Shown here in pieces: positions 16,676 through 23,759 of a stretch of 28,711 nt of DNA. The notes under the pieces are model-generated. The model saw nothing but the letters and a program-made list of their open reading frames with translations. It had not been told where the DNA came from and did no database searches. The stretch's first letter is position 1; each line of letters begins with the position of its first letter. Location: positions 1 through 28,711 of the forward strand of contig CAZZNQ010000052.1 in NCBI GenBank assembly GCA_964655775.1, given 5' to 3'. Origin of the DNA: CAZZNQ01 sp964655775 (GTDB lineage: Bacteria > Planctomycetota > Brocadiia > SM23-32). Both the position numbers and the translations under genes were made by a program.

Positions 16676-18625
16676 TCAGGGGCTGGGTGGTGCTCCAGCA
16701 CCACCGGACTCCTCGCCGATGCTGACGACGGCGTAGCCGTTGAATGCAACGAAGGGCATGACTTCATCCGTGGTGGCAGTACGGTCGCTGACGTTCACCA
16801 GCGACCCATCGATGGCCGACCTCCAGACCTCGACGGGATCGCCCACCATCTTCACCTCGCTGAAGGTCACCTGCTCGCCGTTGACCACCACACCCGCTCT
16901 CTGCAGCGCGCCGATGACCTGCTCCCTGATGTACTGGGGAGCATCCCTGAGCCGCGCCGATTCGCCCTGGAACTGCATTACCAGCTTGGAGTTCATGCTG
17001 CTGGCAGGCATCTGAGTGTCCTCACCGGTGGGGCGTCTGCCGGCGGCCTGAGGCCCACCCATGAGCCCGGGAGGCGGCCCCATCGGATCTGCCATGGCAT
17101 CCATCATAAGGGGGTCGTCCATCATCGCCGGCATACCGGGGCCGGGCCGGAACCCGCGAGTACTTCGCCCGAGCGAACCCGTCGTTTCCAGGACGCTTAT
17201 CTGGTCCGGTTCCACCCACTGGAACGAGAGTGATGTCAGGAAAACGTCTTCCGGCAGGGAACTCGACAGCAGCGAGAGCAGTCTGTTGTAGATGCCCGGC
17301 GGAACGGCGGCCTCTGTCAGCCTGGTCAGGCTCTGCTCCGCGCTGGCCACCTGAGACGCAGCCGAACTGTATGCGCTCTCGAGTCTGGACACTTCGTTCA
17401 GGATGCTGCTCTGCTGCTCCACCCGGGAACCCATCTGCGCCAGGTCCTGGGCGTAGAGCCTCTCGCCAACCACAAACAGAATCGCCATCAGCAGAACGCC
17501 CACAGCCGCCGCAAGTATCCAGGGCTTCTTGGCGGCAACCGCGCCGGCCGCTGCGACCTCCTCGGGCACCATGTTGATGTGCACCCGCTCCTGGGCGGCG
17601 CCCTGCACCAACAGACCGAGCGCTGCACAGGATCCCGGAAGGGCGGCCATGAACTTATCCCGATCGACGGACCCGCTCAGCTGGATCCGCTTCAGGTCCT
17701 TGACGGCCTCCACGTTGTACTGCAAGCCCTGCGCGAGCATCTGGTCCAGGCCGGCCATCCGCATTGTGGTGCCCAGCAAGACCACCTTCTCGAACTTGAT
17801 CTCGCGAACGAGGCTCTTGTAATAACCCAGCGACCGCTGGATCTCGTTTGTCAGGTCCTGGAACACCGGCTGCACCACGCGCAGGATCTGCTCCCTGTGC
17901 GCACTGCGTCCGGCGCGCCTCTTGATCTTCTCGGCCTCTTCCGGCCCCACGCCGAACTGCTCCATCAGCGCGTTCGTAAGGTCGCCGCCCGCCACCAGAA
18001 GGGTGCGTATCCAGAACCGCGGCGGGTTCAGCACCAGCACATCCGTCGTGGCCGAGCCCACGTCAACGACAACGGTCGGCTCGTCGACGCGGCCTTCGTA
18101 TTCAAGGAAGTTGTACACGGCGAGTGGAGCGTTCTGGACCACCTTGAGGTTACGGCGCCAGGGGTCCAGCAGGTCCATCAGCTCCGCAACGCGCTCCTGC
18201 TTGAGCGCGAACAGGCCGACTTCGATCTCCTCGCCTTCCTCGATCTGGGCGGGGTCCTTGACCGGCTGATAGTCCCACACGACATCGTCGATGTCGAACG
18301 GGATCTGCTGACGAGCTTCGTACCTGATGATCTGGTCGATGCTGTCGAGGACGGGTGGGAGGTTGATGAAGCGACTGAACACTTCGTTTCCGGGAACGGA
18401 GACGCACAGCGAGTCGCCGGTTGCGATTTCGTACCTGCTGCGGAACGCGATCACGCCCTCACGGTGTTTCTCCGTGGGACCGGCCTCGTATCCGCAGGGC
18501 AGCTCGCCGTATACAATCTCGTCGAAGAGGTCTACCGTGATGGCGCCAGTTTTCCTATCGACGCTGCCGCGGGTGACCTTGAGGCTCCAATCACCGAAGT
18601 CTAAAGCCCATATCATCCCTGCCAT
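16676..18625 (-). CDS. pilM: Fused PilM-PilN type IV pilus inner-membrane assembly protein
   Basis: The 649-residue protein joins two classical subunits. Residues 1-340 are an actin-like PilM ATPase domain with phosphate-binding motifs IWALDFGDWSLKV and TVVVDVGSATTDVLVL, and VVLLGTTMRMAGLD near 281-294. Next comes HINMVPEE (349-356), matching the INLLPxR motif by which PilN normally docks in the PilM groove. A membrane helix (369-386), a periplasmic coiled coil (about 390-435) and a PilN-like fold (about 440-620) follow. The fold is interrupted by a Met/Gly/Pro-rich linker (490-530, e.g. PAMMDDPLMMDAMADPMGPP). It is the first gene of the operon, with AGAGGAGG before the ATG. It should act at the cytoplasmic membrane, coupling a cytoplasmic motor to the PilO-like partner. 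No motor ATPase is encoded nearby. Confidence 0.9.
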   Translation of the reverse strand: MAGMIWALDFGDWSLKVTRGSVDRKTGAITVDLFDEIVYGELPCGYEAGPTEKHREGVIAFRSRYEIATGDSLCVSVPGNEVFSRFINLPPVLDSIDQIIRYEARQQIPFDIDDVVWDYQPVKDPAQIEEGEEIEVGLFALKQERVAELMDLLDPWRRNLKVVQNAPLAVYNFLEYEGRVDEPTVVVDVGSATTDVLVLNPPRFWIRTLLVAGGDLTNALMEQFGVGPEEAEKIKRRAGRSAHREQILRVVQPVFQDLTNEIQRSLGYYKSLVREIKFEKVVLLGTTMRMAGLDQMLAQGLQYNVEAVKDLKRIQLSGSVDRDKFMAALPGSCAALGLLVQGAAQERVHINMVPEEVAAAGAVAAKKPWILAAAVGVLLMAILFVVGERLYAQDLAQMGSRVEQQSSILNEVSRLESAYSSAASQVASAEQSLTRLTEAAVPPGIYNRLLSLLSSSLPEDVFLTSLSFQWVEPDQISVLETTGSLGRSTRGFRPGPGMPAMMDDPLMMDAMADPMGPPPGLMGGPQAAGRRPTGEDTQMPASSMNSKLVMQFQGESARLRDAPQYIREQVIGALQRAGVVVNGEQVTFSEVKMVGDPVEVWRSAIDGSLVNVSDRTATTDEVMPFVAFNGYAVVSIGEESGGAGAPPSP

Positions 18626-18658
18626 GGGATAGCTGCCTCCTCTGCCAAACCGGCGCGT

Positions 18659-18687
18659 ATCATAGCGGATGGTCTAAGGTGTGTCAA
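18659..18687 (-). promoter_or_regulatory. Near-consensus promoter of the pilus/secretin operon
   Basis: On the minus strand, a perfect TTGACA (18687-18682) and TATGAT (18664-18659) are separated by the optimal 17 bases. The predicted start is near 18652, giving a leader of about 27 bases that holds the AGAGGAGG ribosome site. The -35 box begins 6 bases after the miaA stop, so the pilus operon is set to be expressed independently of miaA and probably constitutively. Confidence 0.85.
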
Positions 18688-18692
18688 GAAGG

Positions 18693-19634
18693 CTAAATAA
18701 AAAGCTCCAGACACCTTCCCGCGACCTCCCGGGCGCTCCCGAACACCGCCGCGTCCACCCACTCCACCTGCGGGAAGTGGCGGAACCACGTTGTCTGGTG
18801 CTTGGCGTAGCGGCGCGTGTCGCGCTTGATCAGCCTGACCGCTTCCGCCAGCGGCATCTTGCCGTCCAGAAAGGCTGTGATCTGCCTGTATCCAAGGGCC
18901 TTGCCGGCCTGCGGGCCCAGTCGATCCCGCAACCGCCGCACCTCCTCCACCAGACCTCGCTCCAGCATCTCGTCCACTCTGTGGTTTATTCGCGAGTAAA
19001 GGACCTCGCGCGGCCAGGCAAGGCAAACCATCGAGTGGTCGAGCACGGGTTCGCCCTCGAACTGGTCCCGCCGAGCACTGATCGGCTCGCCCGTCACTTC
19101 GTGCACCTCCAGGGCCCGGACCAGGCGATGTACATCGTTGGGATGAATCCGCTCCGCCGCTTCGGGATCCACCTCCGCCAGCCGGCGGTGCAGTTCGTCG
19201 CTTCCATGCTCCCGCGCCGTCGCCCGCAGCCGCCTGCGGATGGCGGGATGGGAGCCGGGGGCTTCCATCAGCCCCCATATCATTCCCTTCAGGTACAGCG
19301 GCGTTCCGCCAACCAGCAGCGGCCGCCTGCCCCTGGCGCGGATCTCACGTATGCACTCCAGCGCCATGCGGCAAAAAAACCCCACGTTGCAGCTCTGCTC
19401 GGGATCCAGCACGTCGATCATGTGGTGGGGCACGCGGGCGCGCTGCTCGAGGCTCGGCTTCGCCGTCCCGATGTCCATGCCCGTGTAGACCTGCATCGAG
19501 TCGACCGATACGATCTCCACCGGCTCCAGGCGGGCGATCTCCAGGGCGGTCGCCGTCTTGCCGCACGCCGTGGGTCCGGACAGCACCCAGCACTTGCTGC
19601 GGTCCAGATGCTTCGTATCGTCTGTGTTCGGCAT
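18693..19634 (-). CDS. miaA: tRNA dimethylallyltransferase
   Basis: MiaA adds a dimethylallyl group to N6 of A37 in tRNAs that read codons starting with U. The P-loop GPTACGKT lies near residue 20. It is followed by VSVDSMQVYTGMDIGTAKPS (diphosphate-binding and tRNA-binding loop), then VPHHMIDVLDP, LLVGGTPLYLKG and KALGYRQ, and near the end RRYAKHQTTWFRH, all typical of the family. The ATG at 19634 gives 313 residues, the usual size. A GTG at 19691 would add 19 residues without family similarity and would overlap the ROK-gene promoter. The gene is on the pilus operon's strand but ends before that operon's own promoter. Upstream it is divergent from the ROK kinase. Confidence 0.95.
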   Translation of the reverse strand: MPNTDDTKHLDRSKCWVLSGPTACGKTATALEIARLEPVEIVSVDSMQVYTGMDIGTAKPSLEQRARVPHHMIDVLDPEQSCNVGFFCRMALECIREIRARGRRPLLVGGTPLYLKGMIWGLMEAPGSHPAIRRRLRATAREHGSDELHRRLAEVDPEAAERIHPNDVHRLVRALEVHEVTGEPISARRDQFEGEPVLDHSMVCLAWPREVLYSRINHRVDEMLERGLVEEVRRLRDRLGPQAGKALGYRQITAFLDGKMPLAEAVRLIKRDTRRYAKHQTTWFRHFPQVEWVDAAVFGSAREVAGRCLELFI

Positions 19635-19670
19635 GCTCTCGGTGCGCGTGGACACGAACGCCGCCCTTTC

Positions 19671-19700
19671 TTGACAGGTCTGAGCGGGCACGATTAGAAT
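19671..19700 (+). promoter_or_regulatory. Promoter of the ROK kinase gene
   Basis: A perfect TTGACA (19671-19676) and TAGAAT (19695-19700) are separated by 18 bases. The predicted start near 19707 leaves a leader of about 120 bases before the ATG at 19830, in which I see no clear riboswitch or operator. Confidence 0.7.
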
Positions 19701-19829
19701 CGGCCGGACAAGCGGAAAGGTAGCATCTTACAGCGCCGCTTTCAACCCGTGCCGGGTCTGGACGGGCCACGGATGAGCGGCGCGCGTGCTTGCGCCTATT
19801 AATAAGGTATAAGAAGGGACGGCGCATTG

Positions 19830-20774
19830 ATGGCGGATCTCGTGATGGGCGTGGACCTGGGAGGCACCAACATCAAGGCGGGAGTTGTCTCGCCGGAGGG
19901 AGAAGTCGCCGCCCGCTGCAACGCACCCACCCACGCGGAACTGGGCCCCGAAGCGGTTGCGGGCAACATCTGCGAAACGGTCCGCCGGTGCGCATCCCGA
20001 GCGGGGGTCGAGCTTGCGTCCCTGGCGGGCATCGGCATCGGCAGCCCCGGCACCATCGACCTGGAGGCCGGTGTCGTGCTGTTCTCGCCCAACCTCCCCG
20101 GCTGGCATGACATCCCGCTGCGGGAGATGGTCCGGGGCGAGCTCGGGCTGCCGTGCGTTCTGGACAACGACGGCAACGTGGCCGCCCTGGCCGAACAGTG
20201 GCGGGGCGCCGGCCGTGGCGCATCCGCCGTGGTGCTGCTAACGCTGGGCACCGGCATCGGAGGCGGCATCGTTCTGGACGGGCGCATCTGGCATGGGGCG
20301 GACGGAGTGGCCGGCGAGGTCGGACACATGAGCATCAACCCGGATGGCCCCCGGTGCGGCTGCGGCAACCGGGGTTGCCTGGAAGTCTACGGCAGCGCCA
20401 CGGCCATGGTCAGGCGCATGAAGGAATCCATCGCCGCTGGAGCAGAGACGACGCTGGCGGAGGTCGATGAGCTAACGGCACGCGAAATCCACCGGGCGGC
20501 CGTCGCCGGGGATGCCGCTGCGCGCGAGAACGTCGAGGCGACCGGCCGCTACCTGGCCGTGGGCGTCTCGAATCTGCTACATCTGCTGAACCCGCGCGTA
20601 GTCGCGTTCAGCGGGGGCGTGACGGCGGCCGGCGACATGCTGCTGAATCCGCTGGTGGACGAGGTGGGACGGCGCACGCTCGGAGCGTCCAGGCGCAACG
20701 TGCGTATATGCTTCTCCAAACTGCCCAACGACGCCGGCCTCCTCGGGGCGGCGCGCTGCTTCATGCTGGCCTGA
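19830..20774 (+). CDS. ROK-family sugar kinase (glucokinase-like)
   Basis: The 314-residue protein carries the full ROK pattern: ATP phosphate-1 motif MGVDLGGTNIKAG at the N-terminus, IGIGSPGTID, the catalytic Asp in LDNDGNVAALAE, the phosphate-2 motif TLGTGIGGGIV, the sugar-contact motif EVGHMSINPDG, and the zinc-site motif CGCGNRGCLEVYGSA. There is no helix-turn-helix domain in front, so it is a kinase and not a ROK repressor. Glucose is the most likely substrate, but other hexoses or amino sugars (N-acetylglucosamine, N-acetylmannosamine) cannot be ruled out from motifs. ATG at 19830, 11 bases after AGAAGGGA, is preferred over the TTG codon just before it. It is convergent with ruvX, leaving 15 bases between the stops. 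Confidence 0.92.
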   Translation: MADLVMGVDLGGTNIKAGVVSPEGEVAARCNAPTHAELGPEAVAGNICETVRRCASRAGVELASLAGIGIGSPGTIDLEAGVVLFSPNLPGWHDIPLREMVRGELGLPCVLDNDGNVAALAEQWRGAGRGASAVVLLTLGTGIGGGIVLDGRIWHGADGVAGEVGHMSINPDGPRCGCGNRGCLEVYGSATAMVRRMKESIAAGAETTLAEVDELTAREIHRAAVAGDAAARENVEATGRYLAVGVSNLLHLLNPRVVAFSGGVTAAGDMLLNPLVDEVGRRTLGASRRNVRICFSKLPNDAGLLGAARCFMLA

Positions 20775-20789
20775 CCGCCCGCGAGCGGA

Positions 20790-21215
20790 CTAACCTTCCG
20801 ACTCTCTCTCGGCGCGGCGCCGGCTCAGGAAACGTTCCAGTATGATCTGCGCCGCAATCCCGTCCACGTGATCGCGCCTCTGGCGCATACGGGCGCCCAT
20901 TTCGGAAAGCACCTGGTGCGCCTGCGCAGTGGTCAACCGCTCATCCACAAACTCGACCGGCACGTCCCCGATCCGTCTGCGCAGCCGCTTGTCGAAGCCC
21001 CTGACCTTCCGCGCCTGTGCGCCTTCCTCGCCCGTCATCCGCACGGGCATCCCGAGCACGATCTTCCGGACCCCGCGCTCCCGCACCAGCCGCTCGACGG
21101 CTTCCAGCGCGTCGCCCCTATCGATGTTCGGCAGAGGATGGGCGGCTATCTCCAGTTCATCGGAGATGGAGGCCCCTATCCGCCGCTCGCCGTAGTCCAG
21201 ACCCAGGATGATCAT
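20790..21215 (-). CDS. ruvX: Putative Holliday junction resolvase / pre-16S rRNA nuclease YqgF
   Basis: The 141-residue protein is a YqgF-family RNase H-fold nuclease. The first catalytic Asp lies in MIILGLDYGERRIG (D7), the conserved Glu in VEFVDERLTTAQA, and the last acidic residue in DHVDGIAAQIIL. A middle strand (VRKIVLGMPVRMTG) is also conserved. In E. coli the protein is needed for maturation of the 5' end of 16S rRNA. The Holliday-junction role is mainly by structural similarity to RuvC. The ATG at 21215 has GGAG 12 bases upstream and gives the usual length; an upstream start would add 21 unrelated residues. It is the only gene of its transcript as far as visible. Confidence 0.93.
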   Translation of the reverse strand: MIILGLDYGERRIGASISDELEIAAHPLPNIDRGDALEAVERLVRERGVRKIVLGMPVRMTGEEGAQARKVRGFDKRLRRRIGDVPVEFVDERLTTAQAHQVLSEMGARMRQRRDHVDGIAAQIILERFLSRRRAERESEG

Positions 21216-21407
21216 GCGCTTCGCTCCAAAAACCTCGACGGTCCCGTCGTTCGAAACGCATTGTAGTCGCGGGCCCACCCCGTCGCCACCTCAGACCTGC
21301 GCCAGCCCCCCCGGGGAACCGCCGGCGGAACGCCGGGCGGGCGTGTGCCATCCGCGGGCAATGCAACCCACTGACGCCGCCCGGCCTTGAAAGCAAGCGC
21401 AGCCCGG
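21216..21407. other. Gene-free stretch upstream of ruvX
   Basis: These bases hold no supported gene. Short frames exist on both strands but none has a ribosome site or recognisable protein. The sequence upstream of the ruvX ATG contains GGAG and probably the ruvX promoter, but I could not place convincing -10 and -35 boxes. The rest of the gap is covered by the candidate RNA and the mraZ leader. Confidence 0.4.
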
Positions 21408-21600
21408 AAAAAAAGCGCCGGTTCTTGGTCGGTTCTCAGGGCGCCCTAGAAACCCACACCAACAGGTGGATACTACCACATATGGCCCCCGGAATGCACT
21501 ACGGGTGCCTGCTTTAGTAAATGCGGGGAGTCGGCACTCCCCTGCCCTCCGGACGGGACGCAGAGCGCGGCAAGACTCCCGAAAAACCGGCCGAAAAAAT
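21408..21600 (-). ncRNA. Candidate structured small RNA (about 190 nt), terminated by a T-tract
   Basis: Read on the minus strand, GCCGGTTTTT (21591-21582) can pair over a long distance with AAGAACCGGC (21426-21417), nine Watson-Crick pairs plus one G-T. GC and then seven T (21414-21408) follow directly. Between them lie a perfect hairpin GGGGAGT-loop-ACTCCCC (21525-21542), an imperfect GGCxCCCG/CGGGxGCC hairpin (21484-21509), GTGG/CCAC stems near 21457-21479 and the near-palindrome at 21431-21454. The closing long-range stem, size and terminal T-run recall 6S-type RNAs, but I cannot match a family. The 5' end is uncertain: a possible TTATAC-17-AATACT promoter lies at 21626-21655, overlapping the mraZ promoter on the other strand. 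Confidence 0.38.
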
Positions 21601-21602
21601 CC

Positions 21603-21631
21603 TTGACAGCTATTGCGAACGGCGTTAGTAT
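21603..21631 (+). promoter_or_regulatory. Promoter of the dcw cluster (mraZ onward)
   Basis: A perfect TTGACA (21603-21608) and TAGTAT (21626-21631) are separated by 17 bases. The predicted start near 21638 gives a leader of about 110 bases before mraZ. No other promoter of this quality was noticed before the end of the window, so this one probably drives mraZ through murF and beyond. Confidence 0.8.
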
Positions 21632-21720
21632 TTTGAGCGTCTCGCTAGGGTATAAGAAAAGCAGACTTGCCTTATAAGCATTGTTTAACAAGGACTTAGG
21701 GAGAACATAGGCAAGTTCAG

Positions 21721-21761
21721 TGGGCATGATTGGGTGGCTTTGATAAACAAATGGGCATGAT
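21721..21761 (+). promoter_or_regulatory. MraZ-box-like TGGGN repeats at the mraZ start
   Basis: TGGGC (21721-21725), five bases, TGGGT (21731-21735), then TGGGC again at 21752-21756: periods of 10 and 21 bases, so all on one face of the helix. MraZ is known to bind TGGGN repeats spaced by 5 bases and to repress its own operon. The first and third elements are parts of an exact direct repeat, TGGGCATGAT (21721-21730 and 21752-21761). The site lies about 90 bases downstream of the -10 box, across the start codon, not in the promoter. Confidence 0.6.
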
Positions 21762-22365
21762 AGAGCAACCAAAAGGCAATAATGACCAGCGACAACTGGT
21801 CCGCCTCTTTGGTTACCAGGACTCGCTCAGCCTGGATAGCCGCGGCCGGTTCCGCGTGCCCGACAACCTGACCTCCGCCCTGCACCGGGAACTCGGCCGC
21901 GTCCAGGCAGAGTCCGGTGGTGCGGTGCCCGGGGCCGCCTTCGACCGGTTGTCCTTCTACTTCGTGCCCGGCACCCGCAAGCGCATCTTCCTCTACCCCG
22001 CCACGAACATCCACCTGGCGGTGGAGAGCTTCGAGAATCCCGCCCCCGGGCTGGACCCGGCTCTGATCCGCCAGGCGCGGGATTACTTCTACTACCGGAT
22101 GCGCTTCGTCGAGGCAGACAAACAGAACCGATTCGTCATCCCGGACGGCCTGCGCGAGCACGCCGACATCGGGGACGACGTTCAGCAAGTCGTAATTGTT
22201 GCTCAGAATCATTGGCTGGCGCTGAGCCGCAGCGAACTGGTCGAGAAGAGCATGCGGGAGAATCTGGACGCCTTCGAGCAGGTCGCACCCGAACTGCTCA
22301 ACCCGGCATACAGAAGCCCGTCTCACAACCTGGGGATGTCACAGGAGAACGACCTGCAGAGTTGA
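21751..22365 (+). CDS. mraZ: Transcriptional regulator MraZ (extended form)
   Basis: MraZ is the DNA-binding first gene of dcw clusters and a repressor of its own operon. Two SpoVT/AbrB-type halves are visible: DSLSLDSRGRFRVPDNL near the N-terminus, and FVEADKQNRFVIPDGL with VVIVAQNHWLALSRSEL in the second half. Both keep the D-x-x-x-R-F core. At 204 residues it is longer than the usual 140-155, through an insertion in the first half, a region between the repeats (FENPAPGLDPALIRQARDYF) and a C-terminal tail. The start is uncertain: ATG at 21751, ATG at 21757 and TTG at 21730 are in frame and none has a good ribosome site. Its own TGGGN repeats overlap the start. The stop is 61 bases before rsmH. 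Confidence 0.9.
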   Translation: MGMIEQPKGNNDQRQLVRLFGYQDSLSLDSRGRFRVPDNLTSALHRELGRVQAESGGAVPGAAFDRLSFYFVPGTRKRIFLYPATNIHLAVESFENPAPGLDPALIRQARDYFYYRMRFVEADKQNRFVIPDGLREHADIGDDVQQVVIVAQNHWLALSRSELVEKSMRENLDAFEQVAPELLNPAYRSPSHNLGMSQENDLQS

Positions 22366-22426
22366 CGCCGTCCAGCGCCCGCCTTTGGGGCTACATATGT
22401 TGCTTTTGAGTCTACAGCTTGGCGCT

Positions 22427-23362
22427 ATGGTCAACTCCGAGACGGAACAGGCGCATCCTGGTCAACCGATTCACCTCCCCGCCATGGTGCCCCAGGTCAT
22501 GGAGTTGCTGGCGCCCGGCCCGGGGGACCTGGCGCTGGACCTCACGCTGGGAACCGGCGGACATGCCCTGGAACTGGCCCGGGCCGTCGGAACGCAGGGG
22601 GCCCTGATCGGCATCGACGCCGACAGACGAGCCGTTGACGTCGCTCGGGACAGGCTGACCGCTGAGGCCGAATGTCGCCTCGAACTCCACTGCGCCCGGT
22701 TCAGCGAGGCAAAACGGATTCTCGACGACCTCGGCGTGTCCGCCGCGGACGTGGCCCTGGCGGACCTGGGAGTAGGCAGCCACCAGCTCGACAGACCCGA
22801 GGCCGGCTTTGGCTTCGAGTCGGACGCCCGGCTGGACATGCGCTACGACACCACAGTCAGCCCGTCCGCGTGGGAAGTCGTCAACCACGCCGACGAGGAG
22901 ACGCTGGCCGGCATATTCCACGACTACGGCGAGGAGCGGTACAGCCGCCGCATCGCCTCGGAGATCGTCCGGCAGCGGACCGAGAGCAGTATCGACACGC
23001 CGGCCGAGCTGGCGGACCTGGTGAAGCGCGTGGCGGCCCGGCGCACTCGCCGCGGCAGAACCTGGCGCATCCATCCCGCCACGCGGGTCATGATGGCCCT
23101 GCGAATCTACGTGAACCGGGAAATGGAAGAGCTGGATTCGCTGCTCACCCAGATCCCCTACTTGCTGAAACCGATGGGCCGCGCGGCGATCCTCACGTAC
23201 CACAGCCTGGAGGCACGCCGGGTCAAGAACGCATGGCGCGCCCAGGCGAGGCTCGGACTCGTCGAGGAACTCACCCGGTCGCCCGTGAAGCCGACGGAAC
23301 AGCAGATCGAAGAGAACCCGAGGGTAAGAAGTGCGCAACTGCGCGCTATCCAGAAATTGTGA
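22427..23362 (+). CDS. rsmH: 16S rRNA (cytosine(1402)-N(4))-methyltransferase
   Basis: RsmH (MraW) uses S-adenosylmethionine to methylate N4 of C1402 in the ribosomal P site and is the usual second gene of dcw clusters. Family motifs are all present: IHLPAMVPQVMELL at the N-terminus, the SAM loop DLTLGTGGHALELA, LADLGVGSHQLDRPEAGFGF, RLDMRYD, HPATRVMMALRIYVNREMEE and ILTYHSLEARRVK. In SHQLD a His replaces the more common Ser of SSxQLD. ATG at 22427 gives 311 residues, the normal size. ATG at 22397, with GGGG upstream, would add ten hydrophobic residues and cannot be excluded. The stop is 8 bases before the ftsL start. Confidence 0.95.
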   Translation: MVNSETEQAHPGQPIHLPAMVPQVMELLAPGPGDLALDLTLGTGGHALELARAVGTQGALIGIDADRRAVDVARDRLTAEAECRLELHCARFSEAKRILDDLGVSAADVALADLGVGSHQLDRPEAGFGFESDARLDMRYDTTVSPSAWEVVNHADEETLAGIFHDYGEERYSRRIASEIVRQRTESSIDTPAELADLVKRVAARRTRRGRTWRIHPATRVMMALRIYVNREMEELDSLLTQIPYLLKPMGRAAILTYHSLEARRVKNAWRAQARLGLVEELTRSPVKPTEQQIEENPRVRSAQLRAIQKL

Positions 23363-23370
23363 GGTCAGAG

Positions 23371-23721
23371 ATGGCACCCGGCAAAATGGTCTACATACTG
23401 GCGCTGGCCACCGCGCTTGCGTTGACGCTCGTATACCAGAGCTCCATCCGGCTGCGCGTCGGATACGACCTGGCCGAACTGCAGTCGCAGATCGCCGAGG
23501 AGAGGGCCGACGAGCAGGTCCATCAGGCTCAGCTCAGCAAGCTGAAGGGGCCTCGGCGCATCGGCCACCTGGTGGCCTGGCTCGGGCTGGATCTGCAGGA
23601 ACCGACGGTGGTGCTCGCCAGTGCGGAGGAGGCGGACCCCGGTCTGGAGGGCGTAGCCGCCGATCTTGCCGCAGCGGACACAGGCGCCGGAGTGCCGATT
23701 GCAGCCGCGTCCGGATTCTGA
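23371..23721 (+). CDS. ftsL: FtsL-like cell division protein
   Basis: The 116-residue protein has a very short cytoplasmic tip (MAPGK), one membrane helix (about 6-22, MVYILALATALALTLVYQ) and a periplasmic coiled coil with charged heptads (about 34-60). A hinge-like segment KGPRRIGHLVAWLGLDLQEP then matches the end of the FtsL/DivIC coiled coil. FtsL is poorly conserved, and the call rests on size, topology and position between rsmH and ftsI, where ftsL normally lies. With FtsB and FtsQ it activates septal peptidoglycan synthesis by FtsW-FtsI. The C-terminal 35 residues are an Ala/Glu-rich tail that may be disordered. GAGG lies just before the ATG. Gap to ftsI is 38 bases. Confidence 0.8.
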   Translation: MAPGKMVYILALATALALTLVYQSSIRLRVGYDLAELQSQIAEERADEQVHQAQLSKLKGPRRIGHLVAWLGLDLQEPTVVLASAEEADPGLEGVAADLAAADTGAGVPIAAASGF

Positions 23722-23759
23722 GTCCGGCGGGACTGACCGCCACGTGAACACAGGCAGAC

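Noticed and set aside
19635..19691. Longer miaA start (GTG at 19691)
   Set aside because: The added residues are outside the family and overlap the divergent ROK-gene promoter.
21473..21772. 99-codon minus-strand frame in the gap before mraZ
   Set aside because: It has no ribosome site or recognisable domain and crosses the mraZ promoter and start; the stretch is better explained by promoter and RNA structure.
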